Of a stretch of DNA of 64,000 nucleotides, positions 8,683 to 16,962 are shown piece by piece. This DNA is from Peteryoungia ipomoeae (lineage in GTDB: Bacteria; Pseudomonadota; Alphaproteobacteria; Rhizobiales; Rhizobiaceae). The notes under the pieces were generated by a model. The model was given only the letters and a program-made list of their open reading frames with translations. It ran no database searches and was not told the DNA's origin. The DNA lies in NCBI RefSeq assembly GCF_004912165.1, contig NZ_STGV01000005.1, positions 186,001-250,000 on the forward strand, read 5' to 3'. The translations under genes and the position numbers were made by a program. Each line of letters begins with the position of its first letter. Position 1 is the first letter of the stretch.

Positions 8683-8764
8683 CTACACCTATTAACCGTG
8701 TGGCTTGACGTTTTTCTTACCATAAGCGGAACAATTGATGCTTGATCGATGCATCGCGAAGTGT

Positions 8765-9766
8765 TCACGCAGCAAGCCTGTAGTCTTCGCGCACCTCAGC
8801 CATCAGTTCCAGCGAACGGATCCGGCGACCGAGATCGTGGATCGGCATCGAGACAATCAACTCGTCAGGGCGGACACGAGTGACGAAATCCGACAGCTTC
8901 TCCGAAACCGTGGCCTTCGATCCGACCAGCGCATAGCGCAGCGTGTGCTCGACGCCATAGCGTTCGATCTCGCTCCAATACGCATCCATGCTCTCGACAG
9001 GGCGCGGGAAGGCCCCGCGAATGTTGCGACGCAGGTTGACGAACTGCTGCTGCGCGGACGTGAAGAGATGCTGCGCTTCCCCGTCGGTATCGGCAACCGC
9101 CGCCATGACCCCGACCATCACCATCGGCTTGTCGAGCGTCGCAGACGGCTGGAAGCGCTCCCGGTAGATCTCGACGGCGTCAAGCAGCTGATCGGGCGCG
9201 AAATGCGAGGCAAAGGCATAAGGCAAGCCGAGGGCTGCGGCGAGATGCGCGCTATAGAGGCTGGAGCCCAGAAGCCAGATCGGCACATGGCTGCGCATAC
9301 CAGGGGTCGCCAGCAGGACCTGGTTCTCGTCCGGATCGCCAAGCAGTTTCTGCAATTCGAGAATGTCGTGCGGGAAGCTTTCCGCGCCTGCCTCAAGATT
9401 GCGGCGTAGCGCCTGGGCCGTGCGCATGTCGGTTCCCGGCGCCCGGCCGAGGCCAAGATCGACGCGGCCGGGGAAAAGCGCCTCCAGCGTGCCGAACTGT
9501 TCGGCAATCACGAGCGGCGAATGGTTGGGCAGCATGATGCCGCCGGAACCGATGCGGATCGACTTGGTACCCGCTCCCACGTGGCCGATAACAACGGCCG
9601 TCGCGGCACTGGCAATGCCCGGCATGCCATGATGCTCGGCCAGCCAGAACCTGTTATAGCCATTCGCCTCGGCAGCCTGCGCCAGCTTGAGCGAGGCGGC
9701 CAGCGCCTCAGAAACCGTATGGCCTTCGGCGACGGGTGAAAGATCGAGAATGGAGAAAGGCATCAT
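8765..9766 (-). CDS. LLM-class (luciferase-like) flavin-dependent oxidoreductase
   Basis: A 333-residue enzyme of the bacterial luciferase-like monooxygenase superfamily. Family signatures are the start [34 protein letters not shown] around residue 40, the [16 protein letters not shown] stretch, and [14 protein letters not shown]. Such proteins use reduced flavin from a separate reductase; the substrate is unknown. It matches the MsnO8/YhbW-like branch often annotated only as LLM oxidoreductase. The gene is monocistronic, divergent from ruvC. A second ATG (MPFSIL) directly follows the first and could be the start. Confidence 0.9.
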   Translation of the reverse strand: MMPFSILDLSPVAEGHTVSEALAASLKLAQAAEANGYNRFWLAEHHGMPGIASAATAVVIGHVGAGTKSIRIGSGGIMLPNHSPLVIAEQFGTLEALFPGRVDLGLGRAPGTDMRTAQALRRNLEAGAESFPHDILELQKLLGDPDENQVLLATPGMRSHVPIWLLGSSLYSAHLAAALGLPYAFASHFAPDQLLDAVEIYRERFQPSATLDKPMVMVGVMAAVADTDGEAQHLFTSAQQQFVNLRRNIRGAFPRPVESMDAYWSEIERYGVEHTLRYALVGSKATVSEKLSDFVTRVRPDELIVSMPIHDLGRRIRSLELMAEVREDYRLAA

Positions 9767-9919
9767 GGCATCAGTTCCTGGAATCCGTATGCGTTAGATG
9801 TAGGGATAGCGCTACCGGTGACCAATAGGTGATGAATTTTATTTAATGTCACTTCATCCGTTTCGGTTTTGTGCACATTTCGCTGGCAGAGATCGGCCGG
9901 ACGGCATTAGGATAGCGCC

Positions 9920-10432
9920 ATGACCTCCACGATTCGCATCATCGGCATCGACCCGGGCCTGCGCCGCTGCGGCTGGGGCATCATTGAGACATCAGGCAAC
10001 TCGTTGCGCTTCGTAGCATCCGGCACGGTCACCTCTGACGGTGACATGGATCTCGCCTCTCGCCTCTGCCAACTACATGATGGACTTGCCGAGGTGGTGC
10101 ACGCCTACACCCCCGATGAGGCCGCCGTTGAACAGACCTTCGTCAACAAGGATGCGGTGGCGACACTGAAGCTCGGACAGGCGCGTGGCATCGCCATGCT
10201 GGTCCCTGCCCGCGCCGGCCTGCCGGTCGCGGAATACGCGCCAAACGCCGTGAAGAAATCGGTGATCGGGGTCGGTCACGGCGACAAGAAACAGATCCAC
10301 ATGATGCTGAAGATCCTGATGCCCAAGGTCGAATTCAAGGGCAATGACGCCGCCGACGCGCTCGCCATCGCGATCTGCCATGCGCACAATCGCGGCGGCG
10401 AGCGGATGCGCAAGATGCTGGCCAGCGCCTGA
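9920..10432 (+). CDS. ruvC: crossover junction endodeoxyribonuclease RuvC
   Basis: RuvC cuts Holliday junctions during recombinational repair. The 170-residue length is normal. The four catalytic acidic residues are visible: D11 in [13 protein letters not shown]71 in AAVEQTF, and D143/D146 in [11 protein letters not shown]. It is the first gene of the ruvC-ruvA-ruvB group. Here the group is broken by toxin-antitoxin genes; vapB1 begins 58 bases after the ruvC stop. Confidence 0.98.
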   Translation: MTSTIRIIGIDPGLRRCGWGIIETSGNSLRFVASGTVTSDGDMDLASRLCQLHDGLAEVVHAYTPDEAAVEQTFVNKDAVATLKLGQARGIAMLVPARAGLPVAEYAPNAVKKSVIGVGHGDKKQIHMMLKILMPKVEFKGNDAADALAIAICHAHNRGGERMRKMLASA

Positions 10433-10439
10433 TTTGTTC

Positions 10440-10472
10440 TTGACTTGTTCCGTAAGTAGGAATTATTCTTAC
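10440..10472 (+). promoter_or_regulatory. promoter and operator of the first toxin-antitoxin pair
   Basis: TTGACT (10440-10445), 17 bases, then TTATTC (10463-10468) forms a plausible promoter. An inverted repeat GTAAG-N11-CTTAC (10452-10472) covers the spacer and -10 box, as expected for the self-repressing site of an AbrB-type antitoxin. Ribosome-binding sequence GGAGA lies 8 bases before vapB1. Confidence 0.55.
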
Positions 10473-10490
10473 CTGCGAAGGAGACAGGAC

Positions 10491-10742
10491 ATGCGCGTTT
10501 CGTCAAAGGGCCAGGTCACCATTCCCCGCGACCTGCGCGAACTCGTCGGCATCGAACCGAATTCGGAAGTGATCTTCACGGTAGAGGATGGTCGCCTCAT
10601 GCTCTCCTCCAAGAACAGCAGCGAAGCCATTCAGGAACGGGTCAGGCTCGCGGGTCTCCTCAGGACGCTGGAGGCGCTCGAGGGAACGGGCGACGCCGAA
10701 ATTGATGCCAACACCCTGATGCAGATGACCCGGGATCGCTGA
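10491..10742 (+). CDS. vapB: AbrB/MazE-type antitoxin (first pair)
   Basis: An 83-residue antitoxin with an N-terminal swapped-hairpin AbrB DNA-binding domain (MRVSSKGQVTIPRDLRELVGI, then EVIFTVEDGRLMLSSK) and an acidic helical C-terminus (residues 45-83) that would bind and block the toxin. The start at ATG 10491 has a good ribosome-binding site; the open frame extends upstream to 10344 inside ruvC without support. The stop is one base before the toxin start, so the pair is co-translated. The module separates ruvC from ruvA. Confidence 0.92.
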   Translation: MRVSSKGQVTIPRDLRELVGIEPNSEVIFTVEDGRLMLSSKNSSEAIQERVRLAGLLRTLEALEGTGDAEIDANTLMQMTRDR

Positions 10743-10743
10743 T

Positions 10744-11160
10744 ATGGCTGTTTTGGTCGACACGAATGTGTTGGTGGACATCGCGGTCCGGGACCCGGCA
10801 TGGCTCGCCTGGTCGAGGAACCAGTTGTTGAAGCTGGCGCAACAGGAAACGCTTCTGATCAATCCGATCATCTATTCCGAATTCTCCGTGCGCTATGCCA
10901 ATCGCGACGAAGTGGATGAACTGCTGCCCGAAGCCGAGTTTCGCCGGGAAAACCTTCCCTGGGCGGCGGCCTTCGCTGCCGGACGAGCATTTCACGTCTA
11001 CAAGCGGGCCGGCGGCGGGCGCGACCGGGTCCTGCCAGATTTCCTGATTGGCGCACATGCAGCCATTCGTGGCCACAAGGTCCTCACACGCGACCCAAAA
11101 GGCTATCGCACCTACTTCCCCGACCTGAACATCATTTCCCCCGAGACCCATCCCCTCTAA
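10744..11160 (+). CDS. vapC: PIN-domain ribonuclease toxin VapC (first pair)
   Basis: A 138-residue PIN-domain protein, a magnesium-dependent RNase. The acidic active-site residues are present: D6 in VDTNVLVD, E46 in YSEFSV, D99 in [10 protein letters not shown] and D117 in LTRDPKGY, so the toxin looks intact. VapC toxins cut specific tRNAs or rRNA when the antitoxin is degraded; the target here is unknown. The gene starts one base after the antitoxin stop and ends 23 bases before ruvA, so ruvA can be read from the toxin-antitoxin transcript. Confidence 0.94.
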   Translation: MAVLVDTNVLVDIAVRDPAWLAWSRNQLLKLAQQETLLINPIIYSEFSVRYANRDEVDELLPEAEFRRENLPWAAAFAAGRAFHVYKRAGGGRDRVLPDFLIGAHAAIRGHKVLTRDPKGYRTYFPDLNIISPETHPL

Positions 11161-11183
11161 AGCCTGGCGCAGCGGACCTCTTC

Positions 11184-11801
11184 ATGATCGGCAAACTCAA
11201 AGGCACCATCGACGAGATCGGCGATGACTATGTTCTCGTCGACGTGCACGGCGTCTGCTACGTCGCGCATTGCTCGGCGCGTACCCTTGGCCGCATCGGC
11301 TCTGCCGGTGAAGCCGTGGTGCTGTTCATCGAGACCTATGTGCGCGAGGACCAGCTGAAGCTCTTCGGTTTCATGAGTGCGCTGGAGCGCGAATGGTTCA
11401 ACCTTCTGCAGAGCGTGCAGGGCGTCGGCGCCAAGGTGGCACTCGCCGTGCTCTCCACCCTCACCCCGTCCGACCTTGCCAACGCTATTGCCCTGCAGGA
11501 CAAAGCCGCGATTTCCCGCGCCCCAGGCGTCGGTCCCAAGGTCGCGTTGCGTCTCGTCACCGAGCTGAAGAACAAGGCCCCCGCCTTTGCCGGTGAAGCC
11601 TCGGGCAATATCGGCCTCAAGCAGGAACTCGGCGAAGGTGTCGCCTCCGCTCCGGTCGCAGACGCCGTCTCGGCATTGACCAATCTCGGCTATTCCCGCG
11701 ATCAGGCGGCCAATGCAGTTGCGGCCGCGCTGAAGAACGGCGGAGAAGGCGCAGACAGTGCCAAGCTGATCCGCCTGGGGCTCAAGGAGCTTTCACGGTG
11801 A
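11184..11801 (+). CDS. ruvA: Holliday junction branch migration protein RuvA
   Basis: RuvA binds the four-way junction as a tetramer and loads the RuvB motor. The 205-residue protein shows the OB-fold N-terminus ([26 protein letters not shown]), the two helix-hairpin-helix elements ([14 protein letters not shown] and [17 protein letters not shown]), a linker, and the RuvB-binding domain III ([18 protein letters not shown]). It is complete and normal. It is flanked on both sides by toxin-antitoxin pairs instead of by ruvC and ruvB directly. Confidence 0.98.
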   Translation: MIGKLKGTIDEIGDDYVLVDVHGVCYVAHCSARTLGRIGSAGEAVVLFIETYVREDQLKLFGFMSALEREWFNLLQSVQGVGAKVALAVLSTLTPSDLANAIALQDKAAISRAPGVGPKVALRLVTELKNKAPAFAGEASGNIGLKQELGEGVASAPVADAVSALTNLGYSRDQAANAVAAALKNGGEGADSAKLIRLGLKELSR

Positions 11802-11815
11802 TGCGTTTGACAATT

Positions 11816-11844
11816 TTGATAGGCTCCGACAAATCTGCTAGGAT
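11816..11844 (+). promoter_or_regulatory. candidate promoter of the second toxin-antitoxin pair
   Basis: TTGATA (11816-11821), a 17-base spacer and TAGGAT (11839-11844) form a fair promoter 31 bases before vapB2. Imperfect direct repeats (TCCGACAAA, TCCGGCAAAA) overlap it and may bind the antitoxin. Because no terminator lies before ruvB, this promoter could also drive ruvB. Confidence 0.45.
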
Positions 11845-11874
11845 CCGGCAAAAGTCAAAACGTCGGAGAACACC

Positions 11875-12162
11875 ATGAAGATTTGGGAAGTGACGATGTC
11901 GGCCAAGGGCCAGATCACCATTCCGAAAGAGATGCGCGACCTGTTGAAGCTCAGCCCCGGGGATCAGTTCGTGTACAGTGTGGTGGACGAAGAGATTGTG
12001 TTCACACCCAAGAACATCGACCTCAAGGATCTGGCAGGGTTTCTGGGCGCGCCACCCAACGGCCCGGCTACTCTCGAAGAAATTGACGAAGCGGTTGCTC
12101 AGGCCGCCGGAGCAAATGTTCTGTCCGCCGGGGGTGATGACCCATCGGATCTCGCTGCATGA
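11875..12162 (+). CDS. vapB: AbrB/MazE-type antitoxin (second pair)
   Basis: A 95-residue antitoxin with an AbrB-type N-terminal domain (TMSAKGQITIPKEMRDLLKLSPGDQF, VDEEIVFTPK) and an Ala/Gly/Glu-rich C-terminal tail. Its domain resembles the first antitoxin in this operon only in the AbrB core; the tails differ, suggesting two separate acquisitions rather than duplication. GGAGAACACC precedes the ATG. The last codons overlap the toxin start (ATGA), so toxin translation depends on antitoxin translation. Confidence 0.92.
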   Translation: MKIWEVTMSAKGQITIPKEMRDLLKLSPGDQFVYSVVDEEIVFTPKNIDLKDLAGFLGAPPNGPATLEEIDEAVAQAAGANVLSAGGDDPSDLAA

Positions 12163-12563
12163 AGCTGATTGGGCTCGACACCAACATCGTCATCCGACTC
12201 CTGACCGACGATCAGCCGGGCCAGAGGCGTTCCGCCTTGCGTTTTGCCGAGGGCCTCGGAAAGGATTATCTCGGCTTTCTGCCACTGATCTGCGTGGTCG
12301 AGCTCGATTGGGCACTGCGATCGAAACTGGGCTACAAGCGTCATGATGCTTGCGCAGCCATCGGGAAGCTATTGCGGGTCCGGGGGCTGACGGTTGAGAA
12401 TCACGACCTCGTCGTCACGGCCTTACGGCGGGTCGAGCAGAAAAACGCCGACTTCGCCGATGCCCTGATTGCAGCGAGATCGCTTCAGCAAGGATGCACC
12501 TCCGTGATGACCTTCGACAAGCGCGCCGCCTCCCGCGTGCCCGGCATGGAACTTCTCGCATGA
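12159..12563 (+). CDS. vapC: PIN-domain ribonuclease toxin VapC (second pair)
   Basis: A 134-residue PIN-domain RNase with apparently intact acidic residues: D7 in [12 protein letters not shown]48 in [10 protein letters not shown]98/D101 in [10 protein letters not shown] and D120 in TFDKRA. It begins inside the antitoxin stop (ATGA) and its own stop overlaps the RuvB start in the same way (ATGA at 12560-12563). The toxin is thus translationally coupled both to its antitoxin and to ruvB, an unusual link between a toxin and a repair motor. Confidence 0.94.
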   Translation: MKLIGLDTNIVIRLLTDDQPGQRRSALRFAEGLGKDYLGFLPLICVVELDWALRSKLGYKRHDACAAIGKLLRVRGLTVENHDLVVTALRRVEQKNADFADALIAARSLQQGCTSVMTFDKRAASRVPGMELLA

Positions 12564-13600
12564 TTACCAACAACCCCATCCTCTCGCCGGAAAAGAAGGG
12601 CGAGGATCTCGATGCAGCGCTGCGCCCGCAGTCGCTCGATGACTTCACCGGCCAGGCCGAGGCCCGCGCCAATCTGAAGATCTTCATCGAGGCGGCGAAG
12701 AATCGCGGCGAGGCGCTGGATCACGTGCTCTTCGTCGGACCGCCCGGCCTCGGCAAGACGACGCTTGCGCAGATCATGGCGAAGGAACTCGGCGTCAACT
12801 TCCGCTCGACTTCGGGCCCGGTCATTGCCAAGGCCGGCGACCTCGCGGCGCTGCTCACCAATCTCGAAGAGCGCGACGTCCTCTTCATCGACGAAATCCA
12901 CCGCCTGAGCCCGGCCGTCGAGGAAATCCTCTATCCGGCCATGGAGGATTTCCAGCTCGACCTGATCATCGGCGAAGGCCCTGCGGCCCGTTCGGTCAAG
13001 ATCGACCTGTCGAAGTTTACCCTCGTTGCAGCCACCACCCGGCTTGGCCTGCTGACCACGCCGCTGCGCGACCGTTTCGGCATTCCGGTGCGGCTGAACT
13101 TCTATACCGTCGAGGAACTGGAATCGATCGTCCGCCGTGGCGCCCGCCTGCTCAACCTGCCGATGACGGATGACGGCGCCCGCGAAGTGGCGCGCCGCGC
13201 CCGCGGAACGCCGCGCATCGCCGGCCGCCTGTTGCGTCGTGTCCGCGATTTTGCCGAAGTCGCCCGTGCGCAGGCTGTCACCCGCGAGCTCGCCGATGAG
13301 GCGCTGACCCGCTTGCATGTCGACAATATGGGACTGGACCAGCTCGACAAGCGCTACCTCACCATGATCGCCGTCAATTTCGGCGGCGGCCCTGTCGGCA
13401 TTGAGACGATCGCGGCCGGCCTCTCCGAGCCGCGCGACGCGATCGAGGACATTATCGAGCCCTACATGATCCAGCAGGGTTTCATCCAGCGCACCCCGCG
13501 TGGCCGCGTGCTGACGGCTACCGCCTGGAAACATCTTGGCCTCACACCGCCTAAGGACCTCGAAGCCGCTCAATTCCGCCTGACGCTTGAGGACGACTGA
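12560..13600 (+). CDS. ruvB: Holliday junction DNA helicase RuvB
   Basis: RuvB is the AAA+ hexameric motor that drives branch migration with RuvA. The 346-residue product starts [10 protein letters not shown] and has Walker [12 protein letters not shown] near residue 60, Walker [10 protein letters not shown], sensor region [17 protein letters not shown], and a winged-helix C-terminus ([18 protein letters not shown]). The start overlaps the stop of the preceding toxin gene; upstream in-frame starts lie within that gene and would give a non-family extension. It is followed immediately by a phosphoesterase gene. Confidence 0.98.
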   Translation: MITNNPILSPEKKGEDLDAALRPQSLDDFTGQAEARANLKIFIEAAKNRGEALDHVLFVGPPGLGKTTLAQIMAKELGVNFRSTSGPVIAKAGDLAALLTNLEERDVLFIDEIHRLSPAVEEILYPAMEDFQLDLIIGEGPAARSVKIDLSKFTLVAATTRLGLLTTPLRDRFGIPVRLNFYTVEELESIVRRGARLLNLPMTDDGAREVARRARGTPRIAGRLLRRVRDFAEVARAQAVTRELADEALTRLHVDNMGLDQLDKRYLTMIAVNFGGGPVGIETIAAGLSEPRDAIEDIIEPYMIQQGFIQRTPRGRVLTATAWKHLGLTPPKDLEAAQFRLTLEDD

Positions 13601-14509
13601 GTGCTGGGACGACGCATGTTTCTCAAGTTGACCATCGCCGGTCTATCCGCAGCGATGGCAACAGCGGCCTATCCCTTTGTCGAGGTCTTTGGCAAACCGA
13701 AGGTGACACCCTATCGTCTGACGCCCACCAATTGGCCTGCTGGGCTGCAGCTGAAAATAGCTGTTCTCGCCGATTTTCACGCCTGCGCTCCCTGGATGCC
13801 ACCGGAGAGAATAGAGAGGATTTGCAACCAGGCGAACGCGCTGGACGCGGACATCGTGCTGCTGCTCGGCGATTACATGCGCGGACTGCACCTGATGACG
13901 CAGGAGGTTGCGCCCGCAGATTGGGCCAAAGCCCTTTCGATCCTGAAAGCGCCGCTCGGCGTCCATGCCGTACTCGGCAATCATGACTATTGGGAGGATC
14001 CGCGATTTCAGCGGGAAGGCCACGGCGAAACCGTTGCGGAGCAAGCGCTGAAAGCGGTTGGCATCAGCGTCCTCGTCAACGGCGCTCTCGCTCTCCGGAA
14101 AGATGGACGTGACTTCTGGCTTGCAGGCCTTGGAGACCAGCAAGCCCTGCGTCCCACATCGCGTTACCAGCGGCCCGAGGCCGTCGGCATTCATGACCTT
14201 CCCGCAACACTTGCCGCCGTGACGGGCGATGGCCCTGTCATCCTGATGGCGCATGAACCGGACATCTTTCCAGAGGTCGATGATCGCGTATGCCTGACAG
14301 TTTCAGGCCACACCCACAACGGTCAGGTCAACCTTCTGGGCTGGAGACCTGTTTCCGCATCTAAGGGATCGGCACGCTACCCACGCGGCCACTTCCGCGA
14401 GGATGGCCGCGACCTGATCGTGTCCGGCGGCCTGGGATGCTCGGTCTTGCCGGTGCGTGTCGGCGCGTGGCCTGAGATTCTGCTTGTCGAGCTTGGAGAT
14501 GCCGCATGA
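13601..14509 (+). CDS. Tat-exported calcineurin-like metallophosphoesterase (YkuE-like)
   Basis: A 302-residue metallophosphoesterase with the ordered metal motifs LADFHA (residue ~57), LLGDYM (~87), GNHDYW (~126), MAHEPD (~217) and SGHTHNGQ (~237). I keep the GTG start directly after the ruvB TGA because it preserves a twin-arginine signal (RRMFLK followed by a hydrophobic stretch); the alternative ATG 13616 would lose it. The product is likely exported folded to the periplasm. Family members act on phosphodiester or UDP-diacylglucosamine-type substrates; which one is unknown here. Confidence 0.88.
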   Translation: MLGRRMFLKLTIAGLSAAMATAAYPFVEVFGKPKVTPYRLTPTNWPAGLQLKIAVLADFHACAPWMPPERIERICNQANALDADIVLLLGDYMRGLHLMTQEVAPADWAKALSILKAPLGVHAVLGNHDYWEDPRFQREGHGETVAEQALKAVGISVLVNGALALRKDGRDFWLAGLGDQQALRPTSRYQRPEAVGIHDLPATLAAVTGDGPVILMAHEPDIFPEVDDRVCLTVSGHTHNGQVNLLGWRPVSASKGSARYPRGHFREDGRDLIVSGGLGCSVLPVRVGAWPEILLVELGDAA

Positions 14510-15015
14510 CGTCGCGCACCCTGATCACCATCAAGGACGGCAAGCGTCGCTTCAACCACCGCATCGCCGGCCTCGCCTTCCGCGAAGGTCACGTGCTCGT
14601 GCATCGTGCGACACATGAGACCTTCTGGACATTTCCGGGCGGCCGGGCGGAGATTGGCGAGACGTCGGAAGAAACGCTCCGTCGGGAAATGATGGAGGAG
14701 CTTGGCGTCGCGGTCGAGATTGGCCAACTGCTTTGGATCGTCGAAAACTTCTTCGACTATGAGGGCAAGGCCTGGCACGAGCTCGGGCTTTACTACCGCA
14801 TGCAGGTCCCGGAGAGCTTTCCCTTCCACGCAACCGACATCGTGCACCGCAATCAGGATGGCAGAAACGCGCTCGAGTTCAAATGGGTGCCCGCCACGAC
14901 GGCGGCGCTGAGGGCACTCGACATTCCGCCCTACTTCATTGCCGATGCGATCGAAGATCTCCCAGCATCGCCGAAGCACATCGTCTGGCATGACGGCGAT
15001 CTGGACCACAAATAG
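14506..15015 (+). CDS. Nudix hydrolase
   Basis: A 169-residue Nudix protein that would cleave a nucleoside diphosphate linked to another group. The Nudix box runs from GGRAEIGETSEETLRREMMEELG (residues ~46-68): Gly, five residues, Glu, seven residues, REMMEELG, with all metal-binding glutamates present. A Leu/Trp-rich region and FKWVP follow. It starts within the stop codon of the phosphoesterase gene (ATGA), so the two are coupled. The substrate cannot be told from sequence. Confidence 0.92.
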   Translation: MTSRTLITIKDGKRRFNHRIAGLAFREGHVLVHRATHETFWTFPGGRAEIGETSEETLRREMMEELGVAVEIGQLLWIVENFFDYEGKAWHELGLYYRMQVPESFPFHATDIVHRNQDGRNALEFKWVPATTAALRALDIPPYFIADAIEDLPASPKHIVWHDGDLDHK

Positions 15016-15085
15016 CCGGCAAAGGCTGGCCGATACCGGCTGCCTCTGCTAGGTCGCGGCACGAAGAACGATTCGTGAGGATGCC

Positions 15086-15544
15086 ATGCGCAGAACCATT
15101 TCCCTGTCCGGCGAGATCATCGAGGGCGTGCACCATCTCGTACAGCGGGTCTATTATGAAGACACCGACTTTTCCGGTGCCGTTTACCACGCCCGCTACC
15201 TGCATTTCATGGAGCGCGCCCGCACGGATTACCTCCGCTGCTTAGGTGTCGAACAGTCAGCACTCTATGCCACGTCCGATGAAGGCCTCGCCTTCATGGT
15301 CCATCGCATGGAAATAGACTTCAAGGCCCCTGCCCGCATGGACGACGTCATAGACGTGCGCACCCGGACCGAAAAGGCCGGCGGCGCGAAGATGGTGCTG
15401 GCTCAGGAGATCCGTCGGGACGATCTGCTGCTGATCTCGGCCAAGGTCGTGATCGCCGTGGTCAACCGTCACGGAAGACCGCGACGCTTGCCGGAAGATC
15501 TGGCGTTACAATTCCGCAGCGGCATTGACTTGGCCATTTCGTAA
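15086..15544 (+). CDS. ybgC: YbgC-family acyl-CoA thioesterase of the Tol-Pal cluster
   Basis: A 152-residue hot-dog-fold thioesterase. The 4-hydroxybenzoyl-CoA-thioesterase-like signature YYEDTDFSGAVYHARYLHFMERAR (residues ~23-46) carries the catalytic Asp. YbgC is the standard first gene of the tol-pal cluster and interacts with lipid-synthesis enzymes in E. coli. Start ATG 15086 has GAGGATGCC upstream. A 216-base gap separates it from tolQ, so tolQ may have its own promoter. Confidence 0.93.
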   Translation: MRRTISLSGEIIEGVHHLVQRVYYEDTDFSGAVYHARYLHFMERARTDYLRCLGVEQSALYATSDEGLAFMVHRMEIDFKAPARMDDVIDVRTRTEKAGGAKMVLAQEIRRDDLLLISAKVVIAVVNRHGRPRRLPEDLALQFRSGIDLAIS

Positions 15545-15760
15545 TACACTTTTAACCATAATGCGGTCTTACTTCCGCACTGATGGTTTGTGCGGCGCAC
15601 GCCTTCCTTTGACCAAATTTTTCACTCAGGAATCAGCCTGGGGAGCCAAGGCGGTTTAAAGGGGTTCGGCAGTCGCTGCCGCGCAATCCTCCACCTATGT
15701 CAGCTCAGTCGTCGCCCGGTAGAATGTGCCGGGCGTTTGGATTTCGGGAAAGTGAAGTCG

Positions 15761-16477
15761 ATGGAACAAGTTGGAATGGCAGCAGCCCATGACGTGAGCC
15801 TTTGGGGCCTGTTCATGCAGGCCGGCCTCATCGTGAAGCTGGTCATGCTTGGATTGATCGCAGCCTCCGTCTGGACCTGGGCAATCGTCATCGACAAATA
15901 TCTGAGCTACGCGCGGGCGCGCCGCCAGTTCGACCAGTTTGAGCAGGTCTTCTGGTCCGGCCAGTCGCTTGAGGAACTCTACCGCACCCTCTCCGAGCGT
16001 ACCAATACGGGCCTTGCCGCCATGTTTGTCGCTGCCATGCGCGAATGGAAGAAGAGCTTCGAGCGCGGCGCCCGCTCGCCGATCGGTCTGCAGATGCGTA
16101 TCGATCGTGCCATGGACGTAACGCTTGCGCGGGAATCCGAGACGCTGGAAGCGCGCCTCTCCTCGCTTGCCACCATCGGTTCGGCTGCGCCCTTCGTCGG
16201 CCTCTTCGGTACGGTTGTCGGTATCATGACCTCCTTCCAGGCCATCGCCGGCTCGAACAGCGCAAGCCTTGCGGTTGTTGCCCCGGGTATCGCCGAAGCG
16301 CTTCTCGCCACCGCGATCGGCCTTGTTGCCGCTATCCCCGCCGTCATCGCCTACAACAAGTTCGCCGGTGAAGCAGGCAAGCTGACCGCGCGCATGGAGG
16401 GCTTTGCCGACGAATTCTCCGCCATCCTCTCGCGCCAGATCGACGAGAAGCTGCAGCCCCGCCAGGCCGCACAGTAA
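15761..16477 (+). CDS. tolQ: Tol-Pal system proton channel protein TolQ
   Basis: TolQ is the inner-membrane proton channel subunit energising the Tol-Pal envelope complex. The 238-residue product starts MEQVGMAAAHDVSLWGLF, with a first membrane helix at about 17-40 and two more in ATIGSAAPFVGLFGTVVGIM and LLATAIGLVAAIPAVIAYN, the MotA/ExbB-type channel pair. ATG 15761 is chosen because it gives normal TolQ length; an open frame reaching back to 15590 has no family match. Next is tolR after 25 bases. Confidence 0.97.
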   Translation: MEQVGMAAAHDVSLWGLFMQAGLIVKLVMLGLIAASVWTWAIVIDKYLSYARARRQFDQFEQVFWSGQSLEELYRTLSERTNTGLAAMFVAAMREWKKSFERGARSPIGLQMRIDRAMDVTLARESETLEARLSSLATIGSAAPFVGLFGTVVGIMTSFQAIAGSNSASLAVVAPGIAEALLATAIGLVAAIPAVIAYNKFAGEAGKLTARMEGFADEFSAILSRQIDEKLQPRQAAQ

Positions 16478-16502
16478 TCAAACGACTGCAGGAGACGCAG
16501 AT

Positions 16503-16955
16503 ATGGGCATGTCAGTCGGATCAGGGGGCAAGGGCGGCGGACGCCGCGGCCGTCGCGGCGGCCGCAAGAACCTTGTCAGCGAAATCAACATCACGCCTTT
16601 CGTTGACGTCATGCTGGTTCTTCTGATCATCTTCATGGTCGCAGCACCGATGATGACGGTTGGCGTGCCAATCGACCTGCCACAGACGCGCGCCGGCGCG
16701 CTCAACACCGACACGCAGCCGATCACCGTCTCTGTCAACCCGCAGGGCGAAATCTACCTGCAGGAATCGGCGATTGCGATCGATGAGGTCGTGCCGAAGC
16801 TGCAGGCCATCGCCACGACAGGCTATAGCGAGCGCATCTTCGTACGCGCCGACACAGCCGCCACCTACGGCATCGTCATGCAGGTCATGGCACGCATTTC
16901 CGCCGCCGGTTACACCAATATCGGCCTCGTCACGTCACAGGAACAGAAGAACTGA
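16503..16955 (+). CDS. tolR: Tol-Pal system protein TolR
   Basis: TolR is the single-helix inner-membrane partner of TolQ, homologous to ExbD. The 150-residue product has a Gly/Arg-rich cytoplasmic start (GGKGGGRRGRRGGRK), then SEINITPFVDVMLVLLIIFMV, where the Asp of FVDVML is the proton-carrying residue, then a periplasmic dimerisation domain. The preferred start is ATG 16503 with GGAGACG upstream. It ends 7 bases before tolA. Confidence 0.97.
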   Translation: MGMSVGSGGKGGGRRGRRGGRKNLVSEINITPFVDVMLVLLIIFMVAAPMMTVGVPIDLPQTRAGALNTDTQPITVSVNPQGEIYLQESAIAIDEVVPKLQAIATTGYSERIFVRADTAATYGIVMQVMARISAAGYTNIGLVTSQEQKN

Positions 16956-16962
16956 TCGGCAG

